From Deltaproteobacteria bacterium (GTDB lineage: Bacteria; Myxococcota_A; Polyangia; HGW-17; SLPX01), in contig JAGGXR010000162.1 of the NCBI GenBank assembly GCA_021162935.1, positions 147,159 to 211,158 of the forward strand: a DNA stretch of 64,000 bases, read 5' to 3'. This document shows, one piece after another, positions 30,428 to 38,660 of the stretch (positions are counted from its first letter, which is position 1; every line of letters starts with the position of its first letter). The translations under genes and the position numbers were made by a program. The notes under the pieces are model-generated. The model made no database searches and had not been told where the DNA came from. It worked only from the letters and a program-made list of their open reading frames with translations.

Positions 30428-32860
30428 TCAACGGATCGGCCCACCCTGGACCGGATGAAAGCCAGGCTTGAGGTTGGAGGCCTGACCCCAAACCGTCTTG
30501 TGCCACCAGGGCAGATACGCGTTGTTCAATCCAAAGACAGTCCTCAGGAGCCGCAGCGCGATGGGAGCCCGTTTGGCGAGGTTGTGCTGCTCGTGCGGGT
30601 CGGTCACGAGATCATAAACCTGAACCCGACCCGGCGTTTTGATGATCATCTTGTAGCGACCAATCCGAACGGACCGACTCCGATGATAGTTATACGAAAG
30701 CGCCGACAGCATCACCGGCTCGTGATCCAGCTTGAGCAGCGGCAGGAGACTCGCCCCCTGAGCCTGGGGATCGGCTGGCAGACCAGCAAGGTCCAAAAGC
30801 GTGGGCAGCAAGTCGCAGGCTTCTGTATCCCAGGTGAATCGGGCAGGGTGCTTCGCCAGACCAGGCCACCAAATCATCAGAGGAATAGCGATTTCTTCTT
30901 CGTACAAATGATCGCCGTGCCCCACGACTCCATGCTCGAAAAACTGGTCGCCGTGATCTGCCAGCATCACCACCACGGACTGGTCGGCGATCCCCATCGT
31001 TTGGAGGTCCTTACGGAAGTTGCCGAACCAAAGATCGTTGTACGTCACCTCACCCAAGTACAGCGCTTTGAGGTACTTTCGGTCCACGGGATTGTCCAAC
31101 GTGACCTGGCCCTTGATGATCTTTCCCAAAAAGAAACCTGTGACCCGACGGGGGACGGGCCCGTGGTAGTCGCCGGGGAAGTACATCTTGAGCATGGAGG
31201 TCGGTGGATCGTAGGTCACATGAGGATCGATCGTGGCCAGGTACAAAAACACCTTCTTGCCGAGGACTTTCTTGAGATATCGCTTTGCCGTCCCCCACAA
31301 ATACTTGGCAGCGTTGGCCTTCTTCTCCCGGATGAAATTCCGGTACTCGTCCAGGCCCCGTTTGAATCCCCAGCGGTCCGAAACATACCCATTCGAGGAA
31401 AACAGTCCTGTGGTCCAGCCCCCCTTCTTAAAAAGACTGAACACGAGAGGCACTGTGTCCGGAATCCGCCTGGACGCCACCTCGAAGCCGTGCACAGGCG
31501 GTGTCTCGCCGGTCACGAAGCTCCCGTGGCTGGGCATGGAGTGATTGCCTGGGACCGTCGCCTGGGTAAACACCACCGCATCCTTGGCGAAGGCATCGAA
31601 ATTGGGCGTCTTGGCGTCCTTGGACCCAAGGGTGCCGACAGCATCCCGCCGCAACGTATCCGCCACCCAGACGAAAACGTACTTGATGGGTTTCTTGGTC
31701 CAGGTGATCGGCTTGCGGACCGGGCTGTCGATCCACTGATCGGCCACGGCCACGGCGCCTTTGGATCCAGCAAAATCGATAGCGACGGCCCGGCCATCCA
31801 ACACAGGAAGCCGTATCGACATGGGCGTCCAGGTGGCCCCCAGCGCCTTGGAGAAAATCCGACGCCTCGGCTTGCCGTCGGTCTGCATCCACACTTCGAG
31901 CGACGCACCCGACGTGAGGGCGACGGCCGACAGGCTCACCATGGCGTTCTTGGGCAAACTCAAATAATACCGCACCAGCCCGCCTCGACCAATCCGCCAG
32001 GCAGCCTTCCGGGCACCTGCATACTTGAAGGCCGCCATGAATCGAACGGGATCCTTATCCGCCGGCGGCAGCACGAATCCGTCCGGGCCCAGCCCGATTC
32101 GGAGAAAAGCCGCTGAGGTCCGGGCGTTGACCGCCGCCTTCCTGCGACCCAGACCCGTCACAATGCCCGAAACGCCCACCAACCCGGGACGTACGATAGA
32201 CTTCCCAAAGACGAATCGGACCCTGTTGTCGCCCTTGTGCAGTAAATCGGCAGGAATCTTGATGTTCATGACGTTCATGCCGACCTTGAGCGACACCGTC
32301 TGGAGCCTCTTCCCGTTGATCATCACGGTCACCCGGCCTTTGCTCCAGGCGGCCAACTCCACGGCCAGAGCCGCGGGTCCAGTGAGAGCTTGAACCGGCA
32401 AGTTCATCGTTCCGGCTCTGCCTCCGACCAAGGCGGCCTGAACCACCCGGCCCGCCACTCGGACCTTCCGTCCCAAAAGCCAGGGGTTCTTCCATCCACC
32501 ATCGACGAACTTGGCGAAGGCAGACCCGCCGCAGTCGATCACCAAAGCGCCGCCCTCAAACCGATAGGCGGAAACCTGGTTATCCCCAAAAGAATATGCC
32601 GGTTTGAACCCTGCGGGCGATGAGGGCTGATCCACCGTCCCGGCAGGAGTCCCTGCGGCCCCTTGCCCGGCGGCAGGAACCTGGGACCGTGATGCCGCAT
32701 TTTTACCTGCCGGCGCAGCCGTCGTCCCCCGAGCCACCTTCGAGGCTTCCTGCTTCGTGTTCTTCTTTCCGCAAGCGGTCACCAACGCCAGCGCCATGAC
32801 CACCAAGACGAAGGTCCTCACACGATCCGTTCCCAGCCATCGTTTCACATGTGCTCGCAT
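30428..32860 (-). CDS. Sulfatase/alkaline-phosphatase-fold lipoprotein
   Basis: The ~810-aa protein has a lipoprotein signal ending LVTAC (Cys30), an Ala/Lys-rich linker, two beta-rich regions (about 80-370) and a C-terminal sulfatase-type domain (about 395-770). Within it, VADTLRRD, the presumed nucleophile region VPGNHSMPSHGS, LADHGDQFFEHG and VGHGDHLYEEE are seen. The classical formylglycine motif C/S-x-P-S-R is SMPSH here, so the nucleophile may be an unmodified Ser, as in related phosphotransferases. The substrate is unknown. A GTG eight codons earlier is an alternative start. It is first in its operon behind a clear promoter. Confidence 0.75.
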   Translation of the reverse strand: MRAHVKRWLGTDRVRTFVLVVMALALVTACGKKNTKQEASKVARGTTAAPAGKNAASRSQVPAAGQGAAGTPAGTVDQPSSPAGFKPAYSFGDNQVSAYRFEGGALVIDCGGSAFAKFVDGGWKNPWLLGRKVRVAGRVVQAALVGGRAGTMNLPVQALTGPAALAVELAAWSKGRVTVMINGKRLQTVSLKVGMNVMNIKIPADLLHKGDNRVRFVFGKSIVRPGLVGVSGIVTGLGRRKAAVNARTSAAFLRIGLGPDGFVLPPADKDPVRFMAAFKYAGARKAAWRIGRGGLVRYYLSLPKNAMVSLSAVALTSGASLEVWMQTDGKPRRRIFSKALGATWTPMSIRLPVLDGRAVAIDFAGSKGAVAVADQWIDSPVRKPITWTKKPIKYVFVWVADTLRRDAVGTLGSKDAKTPNFDAFAKDAVVFTQATVPGNHSMPSHGSFVTGETPPVHGFEVASRRIPDTVPLVFSLFKKGGWTTGLFSSNGYVSDRWGFKRGLDEYRNFIREKKANAAKYLWGTAKRYLKKVLGKKVFLYLATIDPHVTYDPPTSMLKMYFPGDYHGPVPRRVTGFFLGKIIKGQVTLDNPVDRKYLKALYLGEVTYNDLWFGNFRKDLQTMGIADQSVVVMLADHGDQFFEHGVVGHGDHLYEEEIAIPLMIWWPGLAKHPARFTWDTEACDLLPTLLDLAGLPADPQAQGASLLPLLKLDHEPVMLSALSYNYHRSRSVRIGRYKMIIKTPGRVQVYDLVTDPHEQHNLAKRAPIALRLLRTVFGLNNAYLPWWHKTVWGQASNLKPGFHPVQGGPIR

Positions 32861-32918
32861 GTCCACCAAATCCTTCCTCGCCACGAACTCAATGCTCGCG
32901 GATCGAACGTCGTCTATC

Positions 32919-32930
32919 CTGCGTACGCAG
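32919..32930. other. Perfect 12-bp palindrome upstream of the sulfatase operon
   Basis: CTGCGTACGCAG is a perfect palindrome between the -10 region (33000-33005) and the start codon at 32860, about 65 nt downstream of the expected transcription start. It could be an operator or a leader hairpin. The 32861-33264 intergenic stretch otherwise holds only the two divergent promoters described here; I see no gene in it. Confidence 0.35.
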
Positions 32931-32999
32931 TATCACATGAAGCCAATGGGACACAGGACGAAAAACATGAAAAGCATCCATAGATACATGCTGCCGCCC

Positions 33000-33028
33000 T
33001 TCATAGAAAAGCCTGTATGCATTGTCAA
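33000..33028 (-). promoter_or_regulatory. Sigma70 promoter of the sulfatase/PEP-binding operon
   Basis: On the minus strand TTGACA, a 17-nt spacer and TATGAA are found about 140 nt upstream of the sulfatase gene. The -35 is perfect and the -10 matches four of six bases. It is the best promoter in the divergent intergenic region. Confidence 0.7.
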
Positions 33029-33103
33029 ATGACCCGGCGTGGCCGTCACACCAGCAAGGAAGGAAACATCTCCTGCTGGGTCGTTCAATGATCGAACAGA
33101 GAC

Positions 33104-33132
33104 TTGAGCCCACCTGCCGTTTCGGATAGGAT
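33104..33132 (+). promoter_or_regulatory. Possible promoter of the PilZ-like gene
   Basis: On the plus strand TTGAGC, a 17-nt spacer and TAGGAT lie about 130 nt upstream of the PilZ-like gene. Both hexamers are four-of-six matches at ideal spacing. Confidence 0.45.
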
Positions 33133-33264
33133 AGCGCCGTCGTGGTCGAACAAGACGCACGACGAACAGGACACCACGGCAAGCGCCCTGCGGCGGCTCT
33201 GGCCGACCGTCCTGATCACCGACGATACCCAACCCGAGTCCACCGGGACCACTGGAGGTTTGAA

Positions 33265-34248
33265 ATGACACAATCCGCCGAAGAAACCCTGACCATCCGG
33301 GTTTCCTACCACGGCCACGTCCTGAAAAAAGCGACATCTCTCGAAGAACTCAAGCGCACGAGTTGCTTCGTGCCGTACGAAGCTCCCATGCCCGTGGGCA
33401 CCACCTTGGTGGCCCGTTTCTGCACGGTGGACGGTCGCGGCATGGGGCCCAACCTGGTGTCCAGGGTGGCCCATGTCGAAGAGATCTCCACAAGAGACAA
33501 ATCCGGACATCCGGGCATGGTACTCAATTTTGAAGAATTGAACGAACAGGAGCAGGACTTCATCGTCCACATCGGCGATGCCATGAGCCTCGAGGAGGCC
33601 TCGGCGGAGTTCCCCGACGAGCCGGATCCCATCCCCGAACCAGATATCGAAGTGCCGGACAGCCCCGAGGTTCCAGATGTCGTCGAGAAGGCGGCAAGCG
33701 TCCAGGATGCACCAAGTGAATCCGCGCCGGGCAGCCCTTCGGACCCAGAAGCGCCCCCGCAAGCACAGGATCAAAAACAAGACAAAGACATCCACGGCCG
33801 AGATTCCGTTTCCGCAGCCGGGGAAATCGGCAACTCGTCTGCAGGCGAAATCCAGGTTCCCCCCGCCGCGCCCGAAACGCCGTCGGTGGAGCTGGCCGAC
33901 TTGGAGGCAACCCAGGAGACCAACCAGCCTGAGCCTTCAACAGAAGCTCATTCATCGTCCGCTTCCGACCCGGAACCAACTGAAGAAGAGCCGGAGGAGA
34001 AGCCCAAAAAGAAACGGAGGAGAAGAAAGAAAAAGAACGACGACCAAAATGGAGGCAATGCGTCACAGCCCCCAGACCCCTCGTCTGATGCAGACCAAGA
34101 CGCCGCTCCTGCCCAAATGGAACTGGGGACGTCCGACGTCACGGAATCTTCGGAAACGACGGACACAACAAACGAAAATGACGCACACCACGACGAGCCA
34201 AAGAAAAAGAAGCGCGGACGCAGGCGCCGCAAAAAGAAGACGACGTGA
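33265..34248 (+). CDS. PilZ-like protein with long disordered acidic/basic tail
   Basis: The 327-aa product has a folded N-terminus (residues about 8-105) resembling the Myxococcota PilZ-like family: CFVPYEAPMPVGTTLVARF corresponds to the strand-loop after the usual RxxxR motif. I do not see an RxxxR, so c-di-GMP binding is doubtful. The remaining two thirds are Pro/Glu/Ser-rich and disordered, with two very basic clusters (KKKRRRRKKK near 260 and KKKKRGRRRRKKK at the end). GGAGG lies 6 nt before ATG 33265. The stop overlaps the GTG start of the LD-carboxypeptidase gene. Confidence 0.75.
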   Translation: MTQSAEETLTIRVSYHGHVLKKATSLEELKRTSCFVPYEAPMPVGTTLVARFCTVDGRGMGPNLVSRVAHVEEISTRDKSGHPGMVLNFEELNEQEQDFIVHIGDAMSLEEASAEFPDEPDPIPEPDIEVPDSPEVPDVVEKAASVQDAPSESAPGSPSDPEAPPQAQDQKQDKDIHGRDSVSAAGEIGNSSAGEIQVPPAAPETPSVELADLEATQETNQPEPSTEAHSSSASDPEPTEEEPEEKPKKKRRRRKKKNDDQNGGNASQPPDPSSDADQDAAPAQMELGTSDVTESSETTDTTNENDAHHDEPKKKKRGRRRRKKKTT

Positions 34249-35207
34249 CCCCACAGCCCAGCCCGCATCTGCGCCCAGGGGACTTGGTGGCAGTCTGTGC
34301 CACGTCGAGCCCCAGCGATTCTGAAAAACTGACCTCCGGCCTCTCTATCCTATCCAAGCGATACCGAATCAGCACAGACTCCCTTCTGGATCATCGCAAA
34401 CAGGAGTATCTTGCGGGAACAGACGAACAACGGGCCGAAGCACTCATGCGTGCCCTCGCCGATCCAGACGTGCGAGCCATCTTCATGACCCGCGGTGGCT
34501 ATGGAGCCCTGCGAATCGTCGACGCCTTGGACGCAACGATCCTGCGTCGTGATCCCAAGCCGTTGTGTGGATTCAGTGATGGAACCGTCCTGCTCAACTG
34601 GTGGCTCCAGCAGGGCGTGGTGTCCATCCATGGGCCGGTGACCACGCAACTGAGTCGCCTGTCGCCCCAGGCACTCCAGCACCTATGGCGCCTGCTCGAA
34701 GACCCGGACTACCGGCCCTCATATCGCCCGGTGGCCGATGAAACCGCCGGACCACCACATCCAAACACGGACGAAGACGAAGGAGTCGACCACTGCTGTG
34801 CCGGTCGGCTCTGGGGCGGAAATCTCGCCACCTTGACCACCATGCTCGGCAGCCCCTTGGCTCGCCCCCTGTCGGGAGGTGCCATCCTCGTCCTCGAAGA
34901 CGTGGCCGAGCCAGCCTACCGCCTGGACCGCATGATCACACAGATGCACCGAGGTGGGTGCCTCGAAGAAACCCGATGGGCTGCCCTGGGGTCGTTTTCC
35001 GCCCCTGCTGGGGCAGCACCAACCGAGAGCAATCTAAGCACTCCGAATCTGGCAGGCGTCATCGCCAACCGACTCGACGACTTCGGCATCCCTACCACCA
35101 GCGGCTTCCCATGGGGACACGGCAGCCGCAATCGGGCCATTCCGCTGGGCGTTACCGCCGAATGGAACGACCAAGCCCTCTTGGTGACCAGCGGGGCCGT
35201 CCAGTAG
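34245..35207 (+). CDS. ldcA: LD-carboxypeptidase (peptidase family S66)
   Basis: The 320-aa product matches LdcA-type serine peptidases, which remove the terminal D-Ala from tetrapeptides during murein recycling. The triad residues are visible: Ser111 in GFSDGT, Glu218 in LEDV and His292 in WGHGSRN. No signal peptide is seen, so it should act in the cytoplasm. It begins with GTG inside a GTGA overlap with the PilZ-like gene, so the two are probably translated together. An unusual acidic insertion (about 163-185) interrupts the middle of the protein. Confidence 0.9.
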   Translation: MTPQPSPHLRPGDLVAVCATSSPSDSEKLTSGLSILSKRYRISTDSLLDHRKQEYLAGTDEQRAEALMRALADPDVRAIFMTRGGYGALRIVDALDATILRRDPKPLCGFSDGTVLLNWWLQQGVVSIHGPVTTQLSRLSPQALQHLWRLLEDPDYRPSYRPVADETAGPPHPNTDEDEGVDHCCAGRLWGGNLATLTTMLGSPLARPLSGGAILVLEDVAEPAYRLDRMITQMHRGGCLEETRWAALGSFSAPAGAAPTESNLSTPNLAGVIANRLDDFGIPTTSGFPWGHGSRNRAIPLGVTAEWNDQALLVTSGAVQ

Positions 35208-35250
35208 ACCCGCAGGTCCCTTAGGCCCGACCGGAACCGCCCAGCAACGC

Positions 35251-35562
35251 CTAATGAAAAACCGGATGCTCGTCGCTCGCTGGCGAAATGGGGCCAAACC
35301 GCTCCTCGAACTTGTCTACGTTCGTCTGAACCGCCTGGAGAAGCCGCAGGACGTGTTTGGGAGACAGGATGATCCTCGCCCGCACCTTGGCCCTAGCTGG
35401 CTGTGGTCCCGGCTGGATGTATGCAAAATCCAGAACGAATTCATTCTCTGAATGATAGATCATCGCCAGATTCGAATAGATGCCCTGGGCCGTTCCGTCG
35501 TCTATCTGGAGCTGGAGTTGGGGCTGTCCCGGGCCGCCTTTGGTTTGGTCGTCATGCGCCAT
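35251..35562 (-). CDS. DUF3467 family protein
   Basis: The 103-aa protein fits the DUF3467 family: a short Gln/Asp N-terminus, then GIYSNLAMIYHSENEFVLDFAYIQPG, then RIILSPKHVLRLLQAVQTNVDKFEERFG. The family is widespread in bacteria and archaea and its function is not known. GAGGAG lies 7 nt before the ATG. It is convergent with the LD-carboxypeptidase gene, 43 nt away. Confidence 0.85.
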   Translation of the reverse strand: MAHDDQTKGGPGQPQLQLQIDDGTAQGIYSNLAMIYHSENEFVLDFAYIQPGPQPARAKVRARIILSPKHVLRLLQAVQTNVDKFEERFGPISPASDEHPVFH

Positions 35563-35745
35563 GTTTCATCTCCTCACTGCGACGATCCCGTCGCTCCTCC
35601 GTGCTTACCGCCAATGCCCATTCCTGACAAGTCTTCCTGAGATGCCGGCCAACGATCCCCTCGCAAAACAGCGATTTGGGAAGGCAATAGCAGACATTTT
35701 CGTCACCCATTCCTGTGAACCCAAAACGTTCTATTTTCAAAAAAG

Positions 35746-35774
35746 TGGCACGATGTAAGTTTTTTACCTACAAT
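35746..35774 (+). promoter_or_regulatory. Weak promoter candidate upstream of the orphan gene
   Basis: TACAAT is a good -10 and lies 17 nt after TGGCAC, which is a poor -35. It is 33 nt upstream of the next start codon in a locally AT-rich stretch. The TGGCAC also recalls a sigma54 -24 element, but the matching -12 TTGC is absent. Confidence 0.35.
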
Positions 35775-35807
35775 CATTGAAGCAGTCACGACCAGGAGGA
35801 CGATCCA

Positions 35808-36137
35808 ATGCAAAACAAAAACCGAGAACGCAGGCACCACCGAATGTTCCGAACGAAGAACACGGAATACCACTTCCGGGATACGCTCTGTGTGGGAGTC
35901 CGTGACCGTCACACGGGACAATGGCTCCCAAAACACAAGGCCCTGCGAGCCCATTTGACCGGCTACCTGGACCGGGAGCGCCGAGTGTGGAACAAGCCCT
36001 ATCGGGGCCGCCGCCTCCACCTCATCACCCCGACAGGATGGGTGCTCACCTCTCCGTTGCTCGAAATGGACCGTCCGTCCAAGGCCGTCATCTGGTCCTA
36101 CACGAGCCTCATTCAATCCGGAGAGATCCAGGGCTAA
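35808..36137 (+). CDS. Small basic protein, unknown function
   Basis: The 109-aa protein has no recognised domain. It is rich in Arg/His in the first 20 residues and contains aromatic/Pro patches (LITPTGWVLTSPLLEMDRPSK) towards the C-terminus. No signal peptide or membrane helix is seen. GGAGG with 8-nt spacing precedes ATG 35808, and a -10-like TACAAT lies upstream. It stands alone between a DUF3467 gene on the other strand and the ASPIC protein gene, which has its own promoter. Confidence 0.6.
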   Translation: MQNKNRERRHHRMFRTKNTEYHFRDTLCVGVRDRHTGQWLPKHKALRAHLTGYLDRERRVWNKPYRGRRLHLITPTGWVLTSPLLEMDRPSKAVIWSYTSLIQSGEIQG

Positions 36138-36235
36138 AAACGGATCGGAGCCATCACGACCCGACGACCAGTCTTCGGCCTGGCCAAAAGAATGGGACTG
36201 ATGCCCTGGGCGGAGCCTGATCTGCGTCATGCCTC

Positions 36236-36264
36236 TTGACAGGGGCCTGCCCCGTTTCAATACT
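36236..36264 (+). promoter_or_regulatory. Sigma70 promoter of the FG-GAP/ASPIC gene
   Basis: TTGACA, a 17-nt spacer and AATACT lie 68 nt upstream of the start at 36332. The -35 is perfect and the -10 matches four of six. The spacer itself is a short GC inverted repeat (GGGGCCTGCCCC). Confidence 0.6.
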
Positions 36265-36331
36265 CCCTGCGTCGCCACTTGCACCGATGACACCGTTTCC
36301 GCCATGTTCTCACGCGACAGGGAGGCCCACA

Positions 36332-38638
36332 ATGCTCGGACGCATCTGCACGACGATCGCAACGATCCTCTTCCTCCTTTCATCCGGTCGAGCCGCCGCC
36401 CAGCAGGCCGAATTGACCTACGATGACGGAACCGCCGCCGGGGCCCTCCAGAACCTGTCCGGCGGCGACATCGAACTCGTGAGGATGACGCCAGCACACC
36501 CAGCCCAGGTCACGGCAATCCACCTGTACTTCGCCATTGCCGAGGGCTGCCAGGCACACGTCAAGATATGGGGAGACAACGGCGGCAACGCTCCGGACCT
36601 GGACCAGATGCTCTTCGAGCAGGACGTGGTCGTGGACGCAACGGGATGGCTCGATCTGCCGGTGGACGGTGTCACCATCGACCCACCCAAAAATTTCTAT
36701 GTCGGTCACGTCCTCGACGACCTCGGCCCGGCCTGTCAACTCGCCTGGGACGGGAGTGGTTCAAATGAAACCCACAGTTTGGCCCGAATCGGTGGCTCCT
36801 GGTTCTATGTCTCCGACGGATCGGATCCACCCAAGTCCATCGATGCCCTGGCTCGGGCGGAAGTGACCTATTTCGACGTGGTGGATCATCCCTGGTTCAC
36901 CGATGTCTCGGACGAAGTGGGCCTGCCCCATGCCATGCGCCGCGTGGCCTGGGCAGACTACAACAACGACGGGGCCCCGGATCTGCTCGTGTCGGGCAGG
37001 CAACTCTTTCGAAACAACGGCGACGGAACCTTCACGGACGTGACCGAAACAGCGGGTATCGGAGACGTCCCAGCAAATGGCGGCGTCTGGGCGGACTACG
37101 ACAACGATGGATTCATCGACTTCTATGCCACGGTCAACAACTACCTACCCAACTGCACCACCAAGGACGACTGCGTGTACTGCACCCTGACCACGGCTCC
37201 GGACGGCTCGCACGCATGTGATCAGTACCAACACGATTTCACATGCAACCAGAGTCGATGCACGCCGCCATCGGGCAAGCAGGCCCACGACGTCCTGTGG
37301 CACAACGAAGGGGACGGAACCTTCTCCGATGCGAGCGAAAGCGCCGGCCAGCCCTACGACTACCTGCCCACCGAAGCGGCCGCCTGGGGGGACTACGACA
37401 ACGACGGATTCGTGGACCTCTACGTGGCAAACTACGAAACACCGGCCACATGGACCGAAGGGGCCCCGGGGCGTGGCACCGCGGACCTGTTATGGCACAA
37501 CGAAGGCGACGGAACCTTTACCGACGTTTCCGAGGGGGCTGGCCTGCGCGTCTTCGGGCAAAATCTCTGTGGTCGGGGGGTGGCCTGGGCGGATTGGAAT
37601 GAAGACGGAAACCTGGATGTCTATGTGGCAAACTACCGATTGAACTTCAACTATCTCTGGAAAAACAGGGGAGACGGCACATTCGAAAATGTATCCGGGG
37701 ACACGAATAGCGCCGGCGTCCTCATCCAGGGACAATATGGCCACTCCATCGGAGCGGACTGGGCGGACATGGACAACGACGGAGACTGGGATCTGTTCGT
37801 GGCCAACCTGGCCCATCCCCGCTTCATCACCTTCTCGGACAAGAGCATGCTCTACGTCAACGGTGGAGCACCTGATTATCACTTCGTCGACCAACGCGCC
37901 GAGGCGGGAATCACCTACAGCGAAACCCACTCGGATCCGGCCTGGGGTGATTTCGACAACGACGGATGGCAGGACCTGTTCATCACGGATGTCTACGTGG
38001 GATACCGCGCATTTCTCTATCACAATGAACAAAGCGCTCCGGACAGACCTTCGTTTAAGGACGACACCTATCCGTCCGGTGTGGTGGTGGACAACGGCTG
38101 GGGCAGCGCCTGGGTGGACTATGATGGTGATGGGGATCTGGATCTGACCGCAACCGGTTTGTGGCGCAACGATGCCCCCAAACCCGGCCACTTCCTCGAG
38201 GTCCACCTGCGCGGCACCCGCTCGAACGCTTCGGCCATCGGTGCGGTCGTGACGGTAAGCGCCGACGAGTTGCACCTCAAACGTCAGGTGGAGGGGGGCC
38301 GGGGCACAGGGAACCAAAATCCACTGACCCTCCATTTCGGGCTGGGGGGACACGACCAGGCCGACGTCCAAATCCGCTGGCCGTCAGGCCTCGTGGAAAT
38401 GCACCATGCGGCGGCCGACCAGCGGGTCTCCTACGTGGAAAACGACGAGGCGGACGACGGGGGGCTCCAAGACGGGGGCTTGGACGGGGCGACCCAGGAT
38501 GCCGGCGACGCCACGGGGCCCACGCACGATGGCTCGGGCTGCTCCTGTCGCAACGAACCCTCTTCGGATGGCCCCCTTGCCATCCTAATGGCCCTGTGGC
38601 TGATGGTGCTGCGGCGTAGGCGCCGACGGTCGGCCTGA
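36332..38638 (+). CDS. Exported FG-GAP/VCBS repeat protein with ASPIC-UnbV domain and MYXO-CTERM-like tail
   Basis: The 768-aa protein has a signal peptide (cleavage after AAAQQ likely), a beta-rich N-terminal domain (to about 190), then at least six FG-GAP/VCBS Ca-binding blades with D-x-D-N-D-G patterns (WADYNNDGAPDL, WADYDNDGFIDF, WGDYDNDGFVDL, WADMDNDGDWDL, WGDFDNDGWQDL, WVDYDGDGDLDL) forming a probable beta-propeller. Residues about 610-690 are an ASPIC/UnbV domain (LEVHLRGTRSNASAIGAVV, then IRWPSGLVE). The end reads GCSCR, a hydrophobic helix and RRRRRR, which fits the MYXO-CTERM surface-sorting tail. GGAGG precedes the ATG. Confidence 0.9.
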   Translation: MLGRICTTIATILFLLSSGRAAAQQAELTYDDGTAAGALQNLSGGDIELVRMTPAHPAQVTAIHLYFAIAEGCQAHVKIWGDNGGNAPDLDQMLFEQDVVVDATGWLDLPVDGVTIDPPKNFYVGHVLDDLGPACQLAWDGSGSNETHSLARIGGSWFYVSDGSDPPKSIDALARAEVTYFDVVDHPWFTDVSDEVGLPHAMRRVAWADYNNDGAPDLLVSGRQLFRNNGDGTFTDVTETAGIGDVPANGGVWADYDNDGFIDFYATVNNYLPNCTTKDDCVYCTLTTAPDGSHACDQYQHDFTCNQSRCTPPSGKQAHDVLWHNEGDGTFSDASESAGQPYDYLPTEAAAWGDYDNDGFVDLYVANYETPATWTEGAPGRGTADLLWHNEGDGTFTDVSEGAGLRVFGQNLCGRGVAWADWNEDGNLDVYVANYRLNFNYLWKNRGDGTFENVSGDTNSAGVLIQGQYGHSIGADWADMDNDGDWDLFVANLAHPRFITFSDKSMLYVNGGAPDYHFVDQRAEAGITYSETHSDPAWGDFDNDGWQDLFITDVYVGYRAFLYHNEQSAPDRPSFKDDTYPSGVVVDNGWGSAWVDYDGDGDLDLTATGLWRNDAPKPGHFLEVHLRGTRSNASAIGAVVTVSADELHLKRQVEGGRGTGNQNPLTLHFGLGGHDQADVQIRWPSGLVEMHHAAADQRVSYVENDEADDGGLQDGGLDGATQDAGDATGPTHDGSGCSCRNEPSSDGPLAILMALWLMVLRRRRRRSA

Positions 38639-38660
38639 CCGGCCAAGATGAAACAAAAAC

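Noticed and set aside
30353-32116. 587-codon open frame on the plus strand
   Set aside because: It is fully antisense to the sulfatase lipoprotein, which has a signal peptide, recognisable motifs and a promoter.
32933-33022. 29-residue hydrophobic peptide (MHTGFSMKGGSMYLWMLFM...) upstream of the sulfatase gene
   Set aside because: Its ATG lies inside the spacer between the -35 and -10 of the operon promoter, so it would not be transcribed, and it has no ribosome-binding site.
35740-35775. Possible sigma54 promoter (TGGCAC) upstream of the orphan gene
   Set aside because: The required -12 TTGC element at the right spacing is absent. A sigma70 -10 fits better.
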